Below are positions 1 through 11,925 of a DNA stretch of 64,000 nucleotides, piece after piece. Both the position numbers and the translations under genes were made by a program. Numbering within the stretch: the stretch's first letter is position 1; each line of letters starts with the position of its first letter. The notes beneath the pieces are model-generated. The model was not told the DNA's origin. It worked only from the letters and a program-made list of their open reading frames with translations, and searched no databases. Origin of the DNA: Liolophura sinensis (taxonomy: Eukaryota; Mollusca; Polyplacophora; Chitonida; Chitonidae); NCBI RefSeq assembly GCF_032854445.1, contig NC_088300.1:24907608-24971607 (forward strand), read 5' to 3'.

Positions 1-1127
1 ATACTACTTAGTTCATAAATACTGTCTGTGTTCATTTATATAGCTTTTCAGCCATAAAACGAAATTTAGCTACGTACAGTCTCTAGAACAACACCAAGTA
101 CCTGTATAGCGCAACGACAACAAGATGGTCTAATTACACTCAGCGGCAAACAGGTATACCGAGTTGTCAGCTTATGTCATCTTAGAGCTCATAAACATTG
201 ATACATTCATTAACAACAACATGTATATGTAAATATAATGCCAATGAAAAATTAAATAAAAGGACATATTAGTTGTAAACCAAACTGAGTATCCACCTAA
301 AGGGAATGTCTATATCCTTTACGATATTTAAATTGGATAAGAAAAAAGCACTCACGAGATGCCTCGGATCTCAGCATTGGACACAAATAAAAAAATAAAA
401 ACAAGTTTAAACGTTCGGGAAACCTAAATTTCTAAGTTTGTGTTTGTGTTTACCAAAAGTCTTCTGACAATTTCTTCCTTCTGGTCAGAAACGGTGAATA
501 CCATAAACTATATAATGACACAAAACATTTCTCCGGAAAAAATGACTTCTCACTTGCATGACATTATTGTGTCATATATCCATTCCAGTAAAAAAAATAA
601 TAGAATCCTGATCGATACATGCGTCTAGAGCCATGACATTTGTAAATCAAAAACATGCAGTCTTTAACAACTGTAAGCGAGCAATCTGCTCATTTAAGTC
701 ATGTGAACAAATATAAATTGGACGCATACAACAGACGAAATAATCCGCCTTGTAAGTAAAGGTAATATGCCAAATAATTTAAATAAGATAGGATGAGCAA
801 AAACCAATTATATGAAATTTATGCGAATTTAGGAAGGAATGTTTTGGCAATATTTTATCGGTGTTTTTTTTTTTTTTTTTTTGCTTTTTTTGCTGGATGG
901 ATAAAATGTTCTCATAATGCTTTTGTATCACACAATGCGATGGTCTGCCAAAAACGTTTTTTTCCAAACCTACTTCCACCAAAACGTCTTGCCGATGACA
1001 ACTAAAATCCAAATCCGAATCCTAATCCAAACGTTTAAACATCTCAATGCTCGTCTTAGTCGCAGAGTCATGCTCCTGGAGCCTGTACTCTGACGACATT
1101 TCGAGCTGCGTGGAGATTACTTCCTGT
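1..1127. other. 3' flank of the K2P gene; no gene seen
   Basis: AT-rich sequence, including the K2P 3' UTR of unknown length. A run of 19 T at 864-882 is the only simple repeat. Small open frames here are unlike any family I know. Confidence 0.6.
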
Positions 1128-1339
1128 TCACGGCTGGTCGCCAGGGTAACCAGCGTTAGACACTTCGTTGACCTGCTGCGTGTATTTTGGACCGGAAGTG
1201 TCGCTGGCACGCAGTCGCATTCTCTCGTCGTCCTCGTTTTCATTTTTCAGGTAGAAATGAAAACCTATATTTAGCTCCGGTATTTCATAGATAACCGCAA
1301 GTAGAAGCATCATCATGATCAACCCAAATATCAAATAAC
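1128..1339 (-). CDS. KCNK1-like: K2P channel (TWIK-like), shared exon 4: M4 and C-terminal tail
   Basis: Last coding exon. The acceptor is at 1341-1340 (pyrimidine-rich tract ending in AG on the minus strand); the exon opens with GT, which completes a Gly codon begun by the single G that ends exon 3. It encodes YLIFGLIMMMLLLAVIYE, the M4 helix, after KVATTG of the previous exon; TWIK channels have the equivalent YKIGITCYLLLGLIAML-type sequence. A cytoplasmic tail of about 50 residues follows, acidic then basic (ENEDDERMRLRASDT), ending GYPGDQP and a TGA at 1130-1128. RLRAS is a possible basophilic-kinase site (inference). The tail is short compared with TREK-type channels and similar to TWIK. 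No polyadenylation signal was confidently identified below 1128. Confidence 0.9.
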
Positions 1340-3573
1340 CTGATAAAACAGAGAATCAAAACCAAAATGAACACCAATTAATCCATTCGTGATTGGAATC
1401 ATGATGGAGAGACTGATTATATGATAAATCGGTTCAATGACTGTTTCACATACCTACTAATAGATCTGCATGGGTTATGCCAAATATTATAGACAAAGCT
1501 AGAAATCACCAGCAAGTTTTCGATGGGGTATTAAGTTTCTTCATCTAAGGAAATTCCACAAATGTTTCAATTTGGGAATTATTAGCAAGGTTAATATGCC
1601 TGTTAATCACCTATCTGGCATGTGTTTTTTTTAGTAATGGATTAGTTAATCCTGCAGATTACAGAACATCTGAAAAGATTATATCCCAATTAAATTACTG
1701 ATCATATCTTAGGCCTAGGCCTATGTGTATTTACTCTCAACTGGTATAAGTATTTCATATATCTAACTCTGAAGAATTAAAGCACCTTATGTTTATATAC
1801 AAAATGAATGGAAATGTAAAGAAATGTTATTTTTGATAGTTTTCTCACCTGTTGTAGCCACTTTGTATAATGGTCGGTAGGGCTGATAAGGATTATCACC
1901 AGGTATGTAATCCCCCAGGCCGATGGTTGTCATGGAGATGAAGCAATAGTAAAACGAGTCCAGGTAATTCCAGGTAGGTTCTAAAGCAGCGTAAATTCCA
2001 GCAGGAATAAGGAACACGAAAATGAGCACAATGACGAAGATCAAGAAGAGATGCAGCAGACGAATGTGGAAAACCTTGTACAAATGGCCTAGTTTCCGGA
2101 GCAGCAGATCCAATAATTTAGTGACCGGTATCATAATCCTCTCAACTATAGCAGTGAACATGATTAGAGTCAGCGGTATTCCTATTATAGCATACACTAT
2201 ACAAAACCCTTTACCGGCATCAGACAAGGGCGTTACTCGACCGTACCCTGAAAAAAATGAATATAATCAAAAGTTTGCTTTATTATTTTTTTTTTATTTT
2301 GTTTATCCATTTTTATAAATACATGTGGTATGGAATCGTCATATTTATAAATGTTTTTACTAAACTCATCCAGAGACTCAGGAATCGAGATGTGATCGTG
2401 ATGTATAAGCGTAAGGCTATGTGGTGGAAACAATAAGAGAATTTAAGCCCAATATTTCCTCATTGGAATGACGGTTAGCCGGAGAAGACATGATGCTGCT
2501 GTTTGGGAATAACTCAGAACTTTTTTTGTTCTGGTGCAATATGGTAAATTAACAAGAAACAAAAACACGCTATCCACAAAGAGCAGAAGTAGAGAGGTGC
2601 GAAATGCGAACACGATATCTGATTGCTATATATTTCAATGAAAAAACTCTAAAAGCTGTAAATTTCACAAGCATATAGAAAATGATCTAAATTGCTACTA
2701 CTTGCACAAATTAAATAATCCCAGATCGTGAAATAATTGAGTATTACATAACAGCAAAAGATTTTCCAATTGGTGTTCTAAAACTGGAATGCACAGATTA
2801 CGAGAGAAACGGGAATATTTTTTTTTGACACAAGCCTCAAGCAGTGTTCTGCTGAAATCTCTGTTTCCAACAGCTACTTGTGCATGTCGAGTAGAAGAAA
2901 CGGGCTGATCGATGAACTAGTCTTACAACGGTGTGTTGAAGAAAGCAAACGATTGCTAAGGATATGCAAATGGCAGGCATCTTCACTAACCAATTCTATT
3001 ACAATGGACAACACACATTTTAAACACAGATGAAATAAATCAGTCCATTGCCTAACACTGTAATGGGCCTTAGGAATGTCAAAGCTCCTCTATTACGGTC
3101 TCTATTAGCCACACTCCTCCGAGCTTTTCCAACCAACATGGATTATTACGGTTATCGCACGTAGGAACTTTCTTTTGAAGGAAAGGGTTTTATGGATGTC
3201 CAATAATTTTTGAATTCATAATTTCCATTATCACCAAGGAAACAACACCCACACAGATATTAATGTAACGGCTGATTAACGCGGAATTATACAGACGACA
3301 TGGTGAATTGTTCATTAAAACTCATGCCAACTCACGCAGACACCCAGATTCGGTAGGCTTCTAGTACTGATTTTCTATTATCATTATTATCACGATATCG
3401 TCACTTTGTTCATTATACTGCCATTTATTGTTCATTATATACCGCCAATTCACTGTTCGTTACATACTACCATTGAAAACTACCCTTCATTGTTACTTAT
3501 ATGATACTATTTATTGTTCGTTATATAGTATCATTTGATGTTCATTACATGATACCATTGGTCGTTCACTCAC
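1340..3573 (-). other. K2P introns 3 (1340-1848) and 2 (2248-3573)
   Basis: Between the shared exons. Splice sites fit GT/AG on the minus strand. No recognised transposon. Around 3370-3560 a short degenerate motif (cattattgttcattatatac-like) recurs several times with a spacing of roughly 35 nt. Confidence 0.6.
1849..2247 (-). CDS. KCNK1-like: K2P channel (TWIK-like), shared exon 3: filter 1, M2, M3, pore 2
   Basis: 399-nt exon, acceptor AG at 2249-2248 and donor gtgag starting at 1848. It completes selectivity filter 1 (TTIGYGRVTPLSD, split after TTI plus one base), then encodes M2 (GFCIVYAIIGIPLTLIMF), a basic linker (VTKLLDLLLRKLGHLYK), M3 (LFLIFVIVLIFVFLIPAGIY), and pore 2 with filter TTIGLGDYIPGD. 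The GIPLTL motif, the ALEPTWNYLDSFYYCF run and GLGDYIPG are typical of TWIK-type K2P channels. The second filter has Leu (TIGLG), as in mammalian TWIK-1, where most K2Ps have Phe; filter 1 is the ordinary TIGYG. The channel acts in a membrane as a dimer, each chain giving two pore loops to one K+ pathway. Confidence 0.96.
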
Positions 3574-3717
3574 CTATCGTAGTGAGGATAGTTGTGGCAA
3601 AGAACATGGCTTGTCCAAAGCTCCAGTTGGACTCGGACATGGTCACGTTCCTAACAGCGGACACTCCCCGGTTAGCTCCCCTGACCACTTCAATGATAAA
3701 GTTCTCCAGTTCTTCAT
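3574..3717 (-). CDS. KCNK1-like: K2P channel (TWIK-like), shared exon 2: second cap helix and pore 1
   Basis: 144-nt exon, acceptor AG at 3719-3718, donor gtgagt beginning at 3573. It begins with AT, which joins a G from any of the four upstream first exons to make GAT (Asp), then EELENFIIEVVRGANRG (cap helix 2), VSAVRNVTMSESNWSF, and the pore-1 helix QAMFFATTILTTI leading into the filter. RNVT is an N-glycosylation sequon in the extracellular cap, at about the place where TWIK-1 has one. This is the common acceptor for the alternative first exons, so every isoform shares the second half of the cap and both pores. Confidence 0.94.
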
Positions 3718-6351
3718 CTGCAAACATAAAAATGATAGTATTAGTGATAGCGTTCGAATATACACAATTGAAAGTACGTCATCTGAAAAAGTAAAATACA
3801 TGTGTGAACTCTCAGTGGTATATACGTTACGTTTATATAATCGTTACGCTTTAAATGATGTGTATAAGTACTTTGTTTGTACCGGTTATAATTAGCCCGC
3901 CCTGAATCATTTAAAGATGGTGATTTTACCAAGTCGAACAATGCCTTTGTGAAACCTACAAAGAGTCAAAGTGACATGTGCTCCTACAGGTGCTGATCCC
4001 GTATCTTTCATCTTGAAATGATATAAACTTTCTACAGCAAAAAACAACATTCATTTGATGGATGGTCTTATTTATGGATTCGAAGTGACGTAAGTTGGAC
4101 TGTAATAATGAAAATTTACTGCCAACCTGGAAGCCCTTGAACAGTCAAGTTACGTTTATTCATGATGTTTTCAAAAATAGGCTAATGCCATAAAAGCGAA
4201 TTTGGGTGACTTATGTCAGCCTGGAATGATGAGTAATGTCCCACAAGTGTTTTTATCCAAGATCACCTGACAGTATGTCACCGGAAGCTGTAGAGTTTCA
4301 AACGCCGATACATCAGTACTGTTATGTAATAGGCCCATATATGTGCGTATTCATTATTCATAACTTGTAGCGGGATTCAGATATACATCATAACATTATG
4401 GCTTCTGAAGGTACCCATGTATAGACATGAAGACATAACACAGTGCGCAATTTATCAAAACTTTTGTCTTTCTTTTGTTTGGCTATATGTTTGGCGGACG
4501 TGGCATTTGGACACATATGGCAATGTGACAGCTAGTGGGGTGGGGTGGGGGGTAAAAATAATCACTGGTATGGACAGGCTGGATTTTACTGATGTATGAA
4601 AATGCTGTACACCCGATATCTCATGCCTACATTTCTAACTACCAACAGGATGCATTCTACTTTATGTGTTGGACACGCTAGTTTAGCTATCGATAATGTA
4701 ACATATTTTATGCTCGTGTGGAGCACGTAAACAAGGTATGAAACCAGAATATCTCATCCTATTTTACTACTGATCGTAAACTATAACGTTTGAAACCTAA
4801 CTGGTTTACTGTGAGTTCCACAACAGTTGTTGCCTAAGTGCATGGACCATAATGTCATTCTAGATGGCCACATTAGATCAGCTTTCTGATGATGTCATAG
4901 CAATAAATAAGACTGTCAACCACGACATTAGCAACACCAAGTAGTTTTAACTTATTCAGTTACGCAGCTGGAAAACGTCAATGGGAACCGGGAAAAACTA
5001 CTCGAACGGATCCCGACAAAAGCGCAAATGGATGCTAAAAATGTAATTATTTCAATTTGGCAGTATTCCGGTGGGCGTGAGAGTGTAGGCCTATCACCAT
5101 CACCGTTGTTGTTTTTCCCAGCCATGAAGCTTCTATCTCTATAAAAACCAGGTTCACGTGGGCAATGATCTTTTGGTATTTATGTGGATGTTCCGTCGCT
5201 GAGTTTCCTTAGTCATTCAAGGCTCGCGTCGAAGCTTAAGAAAACTTAAGACGTGGAGTACCCGAGTACACCGCAACAAAAGGCATTGTATTTTTATAAT
5301 GAAATATGCTAGTAGTTTTGGCTTCAGTGCATTTTTCTCTAGACAAACGGCTCTCTCTCTCTTGACTCTAAATATACAACCAACAGAGCTGTCACCTAAG
5401 AAAAGAGCTGTAATTGTAAAAATACATTGTCTCCTGTTTTTTCGCTGCCAAAATGCTGTAACTAAACAAATGCCAATGAAATAGAACGTAACAGCTCAAA
5501 TAAGTATTCGCAATTCAATGGTAACTTAATGTTGTATACGTGGAGCAGATACTTGTGTTTGCACAGCATTTTTTGTAGATCTACGACTTTGTCTTTGTAA
5601 AGTATTCACAAGGCATTGTACTCATGTATCGGGAGAATCCAGACAGTGTGTGATACGATAAGATCCGTGTTTCTTCTTAGGGAGACAGGGAACAGTAAAG
5701 CAAACGACCATGAGGAAGAGAGAGAAGATGGATAATAGAGCGTGAGAAACTGGCCTGTCATAAGCTGGACGGGTTCTCACAGAATACAGGAAAGATGCCA
5801 TATCTATATCTCAGGGCAATGTTTTGATGCATATTAATGGTCTAGTCAGATCCAAGGCTCTTTCAATAAGTCTATAAAAAATCATTTTAAATACCTTTGT
5901 ATAAGAGAGAACATTACATGCCCCTTATGCGCGGGTTTCGCATCAAATTGGCAGCGCAAGTTCCTCTTGAGCACGATATATGTCAATCATTCCCTGTTTT
6001 GAATTGGTCGCTATAGCTTGATCTGAAGTAAAACCCATACCCAGCGAGTCCGATGACCCATCTTCAAATCAACGGGGAGATCACACTTAAATAGTATCCA
6101 TCAAAAAATTCGTTTCAAGACGCAATTCCTGAAATTAAACGAACTGAAAGGCCCAGTTATCTCCCAAATCAGAATTTGATTGCAAGAAAATCGGGCGTGT
6201 TGTAATTAGTTTTACTTGAAGATCTAAATAAAAGGACTCTTCATTACACGGCCATACTATAGATTGATTATACTGAGTATGGTGAGGGCCTAATTTTACT
6301 GACTGTACGCTTCAGACAAAGAACTGTATTACGGCTTTTTATAACATTTGT

Positions 6352-6510
6352 GTAAGTGGGAAGGTCTGGCAACAACCTGCGGATGGTCGTGGGTTTCCCC
6401 CGGGCTCCGCCGGGTTTCCACCCACCATAATGCTGACCGCCGTCGTATAAGTAAAATATTCTTGAGTACGGCGTAAAACACCAGTCAAATAAAATAAATA
6501 AATAAATATA
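6352..6510 (+). mobile_element. tRNA-derived SINE, family 1, 5'-truncated
   Basis: Contains the conserved 3' part of family 1: gtaagtgggaaggtctgg, the tttcccccgggctccgccgg segment, ccaccataatgctg, a gtcgtataagtaaaatattc block, ggcgtaaaacaccagtcaaat and an (aaat)n tail. The tRNA-like head is missing. Confidence 0.8.
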
Positions 6511-7600
6511 ACGTTTGTTCCAATATGTCTTCTCTCATTATTGCTTTTCATATTTCCTTTCACCAGCACTTTTTCTCACTTATTGTTTTGGTGCTACGGA
6601 GAAAGACAGTTCTGAATTTATGTTAACCTTCATTAAGTAATAAGGATTCACCCGGATTAATAATAATGTTAAAATTTTAAAGAAACGTTTGCCCTATCCA
6701 GTCTGAGAGTAAGGCATCGTAGATGCTTATGTACTTCTTTTCGGAAAACATAACATAATTTCGTAGCCAGACCGGCGGGTGGTGGAATCAAGTAGCGATG
6801 TCGTACGACCTCGAATGTATATTTATATACCCATCAGCACAAACGGAAAATTCATCACTGGTCATTTACCATAGCCATTTACAGTTCTTACCACAACAGA
6901 AGCATTCACTAAAAATAATGTGCATTGGCGTGTTTTTCTTTACCCAGGCCAGGTCGATAATTACTTAACTCTGCTAACGCAGATAAAATACACCGGGGAA
7001 TGCGAAGGCGTATGCGGTGTTTGCCCAGAGGCATAAGCCTTCCACAGGATACATTTCAAACAGTCATACATCTTTCCATTTCTAAGTAAAATGGATTAAT
7101 AAAACATTCAGTGTTGATTTAAAGGTTTCTAATCTGACACACAGAGAATGGAGGTTTGCTTTAGGGCCACCAGAGCAAACGGTACGGTGCACGGCGTCTT
7201 CCTGTGAGCTCTACAGATCATAAATTCATTGCTGCTCCCGAAAGCTTAACACACGATTTTCACGAAAAATTCCTGTTTGCTTCATATTTTTTCTACTCCT
7301 TTTTTCACATTTCACTTTACCTTAGATGCATGTTTTTTGCTTGCTGCATGAATGGGCAATTCTTCCATAGACATTCGAGCACACTATTTTTGTAATAAGC
7401 AGAAAAAATATAAAAAGGCAATCTGACAAGCATTCATAATGCACCTATGTACAACAGAACTGTGTGAAGACTGGCAAAGGCCAGCTCACTTTGGTTGATG
7501 ACTGTCAAAAGGTGTTGTGTGTTCTAAGGCAAAACGTAGGTCATATATACCATGTATAAATATGATGTTCGCTCCTTATTATGACTAACCCTACAACATC

Positions 7601-7852
7601 TACACTAAAAATAATCTGTTAATTTTAACAGAAAGCCTGTTGTCTGAGTGATGCTACAATGTAGTCTGTTGTTGCAGCAAATTGTTATATTAAATATAAC
7701 ACACATATTTTATTAATTTAACATAAAGATTCTATTAGACTAACAGGATATTATGTTGAATACGACATCATCCTATAATAACAGAATACATTCTATCATC
7801 ACGCAGACAACAGATTTTCTGTTAAAAGAAAAAGATTAATTTTTTGAGTGTA
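7601..7852. mobile_element. Inverted-repeat MITE with TA target duplication
   Basis: The ends are inverted: the left end tacactaaaaataatctgtt and the reverse complement of the right end (tacactcaaaaaattaatc) match and extend inward through aacagaaa...ctgttgtctgMgtgatg. Flanking TA on each side fits Tc1/mariner-type insertion. It has no coding capacity. A decayed relative lies at 59889-60105. Confidence 0.65.
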
Positions 7853-8585
7853 TTATGTTTACAGGGCTTCATTTTGTTGATCTCTTCCATAATTAATGTC
7901 TTCATGTCTTTGACAAATCATATTATGTAATTTGGACAAGAATGCATCCAGGAAGGCACAAATACTACTTTTAAAATTAATGCAGCCTTATGTCTGTGAC
8001 AAATCTCTCCAATCAATTTAGAAGACAATACATTCAGGAAAGTGCAAGTAATCCTCAGTGTGAAAGCGGACAAATCGTTTTCACTACAAAGCCAATATCA
8101 GCTTTACCGGAAACAGCATTAGCTTATTGCTTTTTTCATTGAGATTTGAAATCCTGGTAATCCCAATGTGACATTTTGTAATCTCTAAACGTCAAACAAA
8201 AAGCGCTTATATCATAAAATGGCGCTGTCCTTATTAATATAACTTGCAAACTTCCACACGACGAATAACTTGCGTTTTCATGCATCAATTTTCACTTGAG
8301 AGTGAGAAAACTCACTCTGGGCATACTCTAAGCAATGCTTTTGCGCATAGTTTTTTCTGCAAGAATGCCTAAACACCAGTAATATTAACTTTAAGAGCCT
8401 ATACCATTTAACGCGCAACCATGAACATATAAACTGAACCAGATTAATTCTGTAACTATAGTGCTATAAAGTACTATTTTTTAACAGAAAGAAAAAAAAT
8501 CGGAATACGCACTGAATGTGATTTAGGAGTAACAGATGAAGACTGAGGCGCATTATCTGTACGTAGGAAACATTAATTTCACTCG

Positions 8586-8786
8586 ATTTATTTATTTGAT
8601 TCGTGTTTTACGCCGTACTCAAAAATATTTCACTTATACAACGGCAACCACCATTATGGCGGGGAAACTCACGACCATCCACCGGTCGCCAAAAGAGTTT
8701 CCCACTTACGGCCGGAGAGGACTTGATCTCTCAACGGCCGCACTGGTGAGAGGCTCCTGGGTCATTTCGTCGCGCTAGCACAACAA
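8586..8786 (-). mobile_element. tRNA-derived SINE, family 1 (minus orientation)
   Basis: Reverse-complement copy: tttatttgattcgtgtttta tail, cgccgtactc, cattatggcgggg, cccacttacggccggagag, and part of the head (cctgggtcatttcgtcgcgc). It lacks the outermost tRNA A-box part. Confidence 0.8.
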
Positions 8787-10216
8787 TGTCACCCAGGTGG
8801 AATTAATGTCAATATTGCATTTACTATGCCCCTTGCAATAATCTGGTAATTGTGTGTCAGCCTACTGATAGGTCTTCCGATGAGCCACATGATTTGGCTT
8901 GGACAAGTAGGCCTATTGTTCAATAATCCCACAGCTTGCGCCGGTAGGCGTTTTGATAAGACGTTAAGATCCCGTAACTTCCTTTCACCTTCCTGTCTAG
9001 CAAGTCAGAGCGTGTCAGGTACTTGTCAAGTGGGTGAGAGAACAGGTTCTAATTAGATGTTTGATTTAATATAAAAGGCCTTACCTCAACTTGGTAAGGC
9101 AGATAGGAACTTACTGTCACATTGGTAGGTTTGTGTACTCCTACACTGCAAATCCAGAGTAAGTTTTGGTTGGCATTAGGGAGCCTATTTCATGTCGTTC
9201 AATTGGTTGTATTAGAATGTTTCTACCATTAATAAATTGTACATAGTTGTTGTTGCGTTACAACACTGTCTCCTGGATTTATTTTTGTGATCATTGAGCC
9301 ACATCCCCGCTAGTTACCGAAACAGGAAAGCGGCTCGGTGATAACTACCTCGGCTACGAGGAACATTGAATTCATTTAACTTATGTTCCTGGGAAGCATA
9401 TCTGTAAAACTAAATGACGATGAGAATTTTCCAAAGTAGGTAGCAGAATTTAACATGGAGATTACTTCATGCTATCATAGCATACTTCCAGCCCATCTCT
9501 CTACTTGATTATAACATTGTTCCCACCCATCTCTCTACTTGTAAAGAAATGCTCCGCCAATCAAACAAATTACAAGAGAAAACCAAATTTAGCAATAAAC
9601 ACATCCCAAGATAATTAGAGACCAATGAATATTCATTAACGCTTCTGGAGTTTGAGCTTACGGTGTGTGTACTTCCTATAACTTTCTTACACGTGTCACC
9701 GTTTATCGTCTCTTTACCATCGTGTTGTCTCTGCAAGACATCCATAACGTCATTCCATCGTCAGTAATTCAAGATATATTCCTTTCGCTGGCGAAAATGG
9801 AATTAAACGGGACGGTCTGAAACGATATTCCAGCGATGTATTAAAACGTCAATAGTTCAGCTGACAATAAAGGATCAACGTCGGTGAGATACATTCCAGA
9901 GTCTTCAGATGCCGTGACAACCCTAACGATCAGCCGCAGCACCTGTGACTGACGAGGGACAAGGGAGATGAGAATATGACCGAGGTAGTCCTTAACCGAC
10001 TGGATCAATGAGATCAGATAAATCTACCAACAACGGACACAGAGTTTTCTATTATAAATCGTAAGGCCTGGGAGACTCAGTTATACTGTGGATATTAGCA
10101 TACCTATCTACGTCTACTTTTAGAGTTGCTACAAATACACTAATCAGGTTCTAACTGGACTTACAGCCTTCAAAGGCTACAAGAGATCGTAGTGATCAGC
10201 TATTAACAGAATAATT

Positions 10217-10405
10217 GATTTTATGTAGATTAAATACTGCGTTGTATTTCGGATTCATACTAGAGATGTAAGTTTGCAAACTCATTCAAGTGATTTATGT
10301 AGACTGAATACTGCGTTGTATTTTGGATTCTTACTAGAGTTGTAAGTCCGCAAAATCATTCAAGTGATTTTATGTAGATTAAATACTGCGTTGTATTTTG
10401 GATTG
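10217..10405. repeat. Minisatellite, about 2.5 copies of a 75-bp unit
   Basis: Units start at about 10217, 10292 and 10366 with gatttt-atgtagat-taaatactgcgttgtatt and run to cattcaagt; copies differ by a few substitutions and one deletion. Confidence 0.85.
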
Positions 10406-11689
10406 TAATGTACTTCTGCGAGCTCTAGTTGTATTTTACAGTCACACGTTGGTGTCACTCCTTCAAGGATAGGCTACTCATCATGGCGGCTCATCATATG
10501 AACGCACTTCTCATAGCTAACCTAGGAAGAATGATGTAACAGGACATGTTCTTAGACAAAGGCAACTAATCGACCAGGAAAGTATAATGGAATGCGTTTT
10601 TCGTGGTTATACATCCCAGAAGATCTAACCCGCCAGATTACATTGCTTCATGCCTTTATACATCATAAGTGCAACCATTCCCTTAAACAGAACGCGGAAG
10701 CAAAACCTCACATCTAGATGTAACAGTTCACGTTTAGCTTTATGTCCAGTACTTATTCTTTTAACTACATTGAAGCCATGGAAAAGCAAAACAACCATCG
10801 GTTTATTGCAAATACCGCTAATAAAAGCCATGTCACAGACAACCAAATGTCACCTAACATGCACGCCAGGTACAATAGCTTGAGGATCTATAAGATCTAT
10901 CTATATGGATTTATAAGTTTCCAAGTGGAGATCAAGTATATGACAATTCACTTAATAGACTGCCTGTTATACTGTTGTCCTCAGAAAACCATGAAAACAG
11001 ACTTTGTAGTGACCATTTGCCAACAGTCACACTGACAGTCTTCGTGACTCTCTATGCTCTAAGTCTTTCTATGTAGTTTCTTAAGCATACACATGAACGA
11101 TCATAATAAAACCATGAGGTGAACTGAAGAGTGGCCGAAACTTACCGGTAATATGTGTAACCGTTTGTCAACTATTACACTGTCGTCACTGCTTCGATTT
11201 ATTCTCTGCTGTAGTCTTTTGTATTATGGTAAGGGACGCACATGAAAATTACGCTTGACACGTTCGTAAGCCTTGGCTTACAGCACCATGACGCGTGATT
11301 CTCTATATCAACCTCTACATCACCCTGACTTGAACTCCCTATTTTACACATCTATCAAACAATGTAAACACCTCATGTTTATCTAGCACAAATGTTGGTT
11401 AAATGCATGTCCAACATATGTAGGTCAGTGACCTTATAGAGTAGTACTTAGGGCAACACCTGTGCATAAATGTATGTAATATATGGCCTATTGAGATCAC
11501 TGCGCCGCAATGCGCAATCACAATGAACTCTCTGTACAGGTATCACTACAGGCATTAGCCAAAAGTTTCATGTATATTAACCCAAATCCATTTGCCAACG
11601 AACTGGTCATGGTTAACATATTATTAACAATTAAAATGTACAAAAGCTTTTATCCCTGATTATTAACATTCTTGTATTTATAGAAATAG

Positions 11690-11925
11690 AGATATATCAC
11701 ATAGCATCCGTTAGGAACATCTAGGTCGCGTGTTCGAATCCCGCTTCCAGTGGCTCGATTACCACGACACATCTGGGGTTCAGGCAAATACGTGGCGAAT
11801 TACGAGGAGTGCTTCCAACCCCTTTCCGATTTGCTAACCCATCCCGATCTGGCCGTTGTCAAATCGGTGGAATATTTTTGAGAACGACTAAACCTTCAAA
11901 TAAATCACTAATGAAAAAAAAAATA
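11690..11925 (+). mobile_element. SINE-like element with tRNA B-box (family 4)
   Basis: B-box-like gtgttcgaatccc near 11730, middle part tggctcgattaccacgac, and a 3' end ggtggaatatttttgagaac followed by aaataaatca that resembles the family 1 tail. The A-box region is unclear. A plausible but older copy. Confidence 0.55.
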
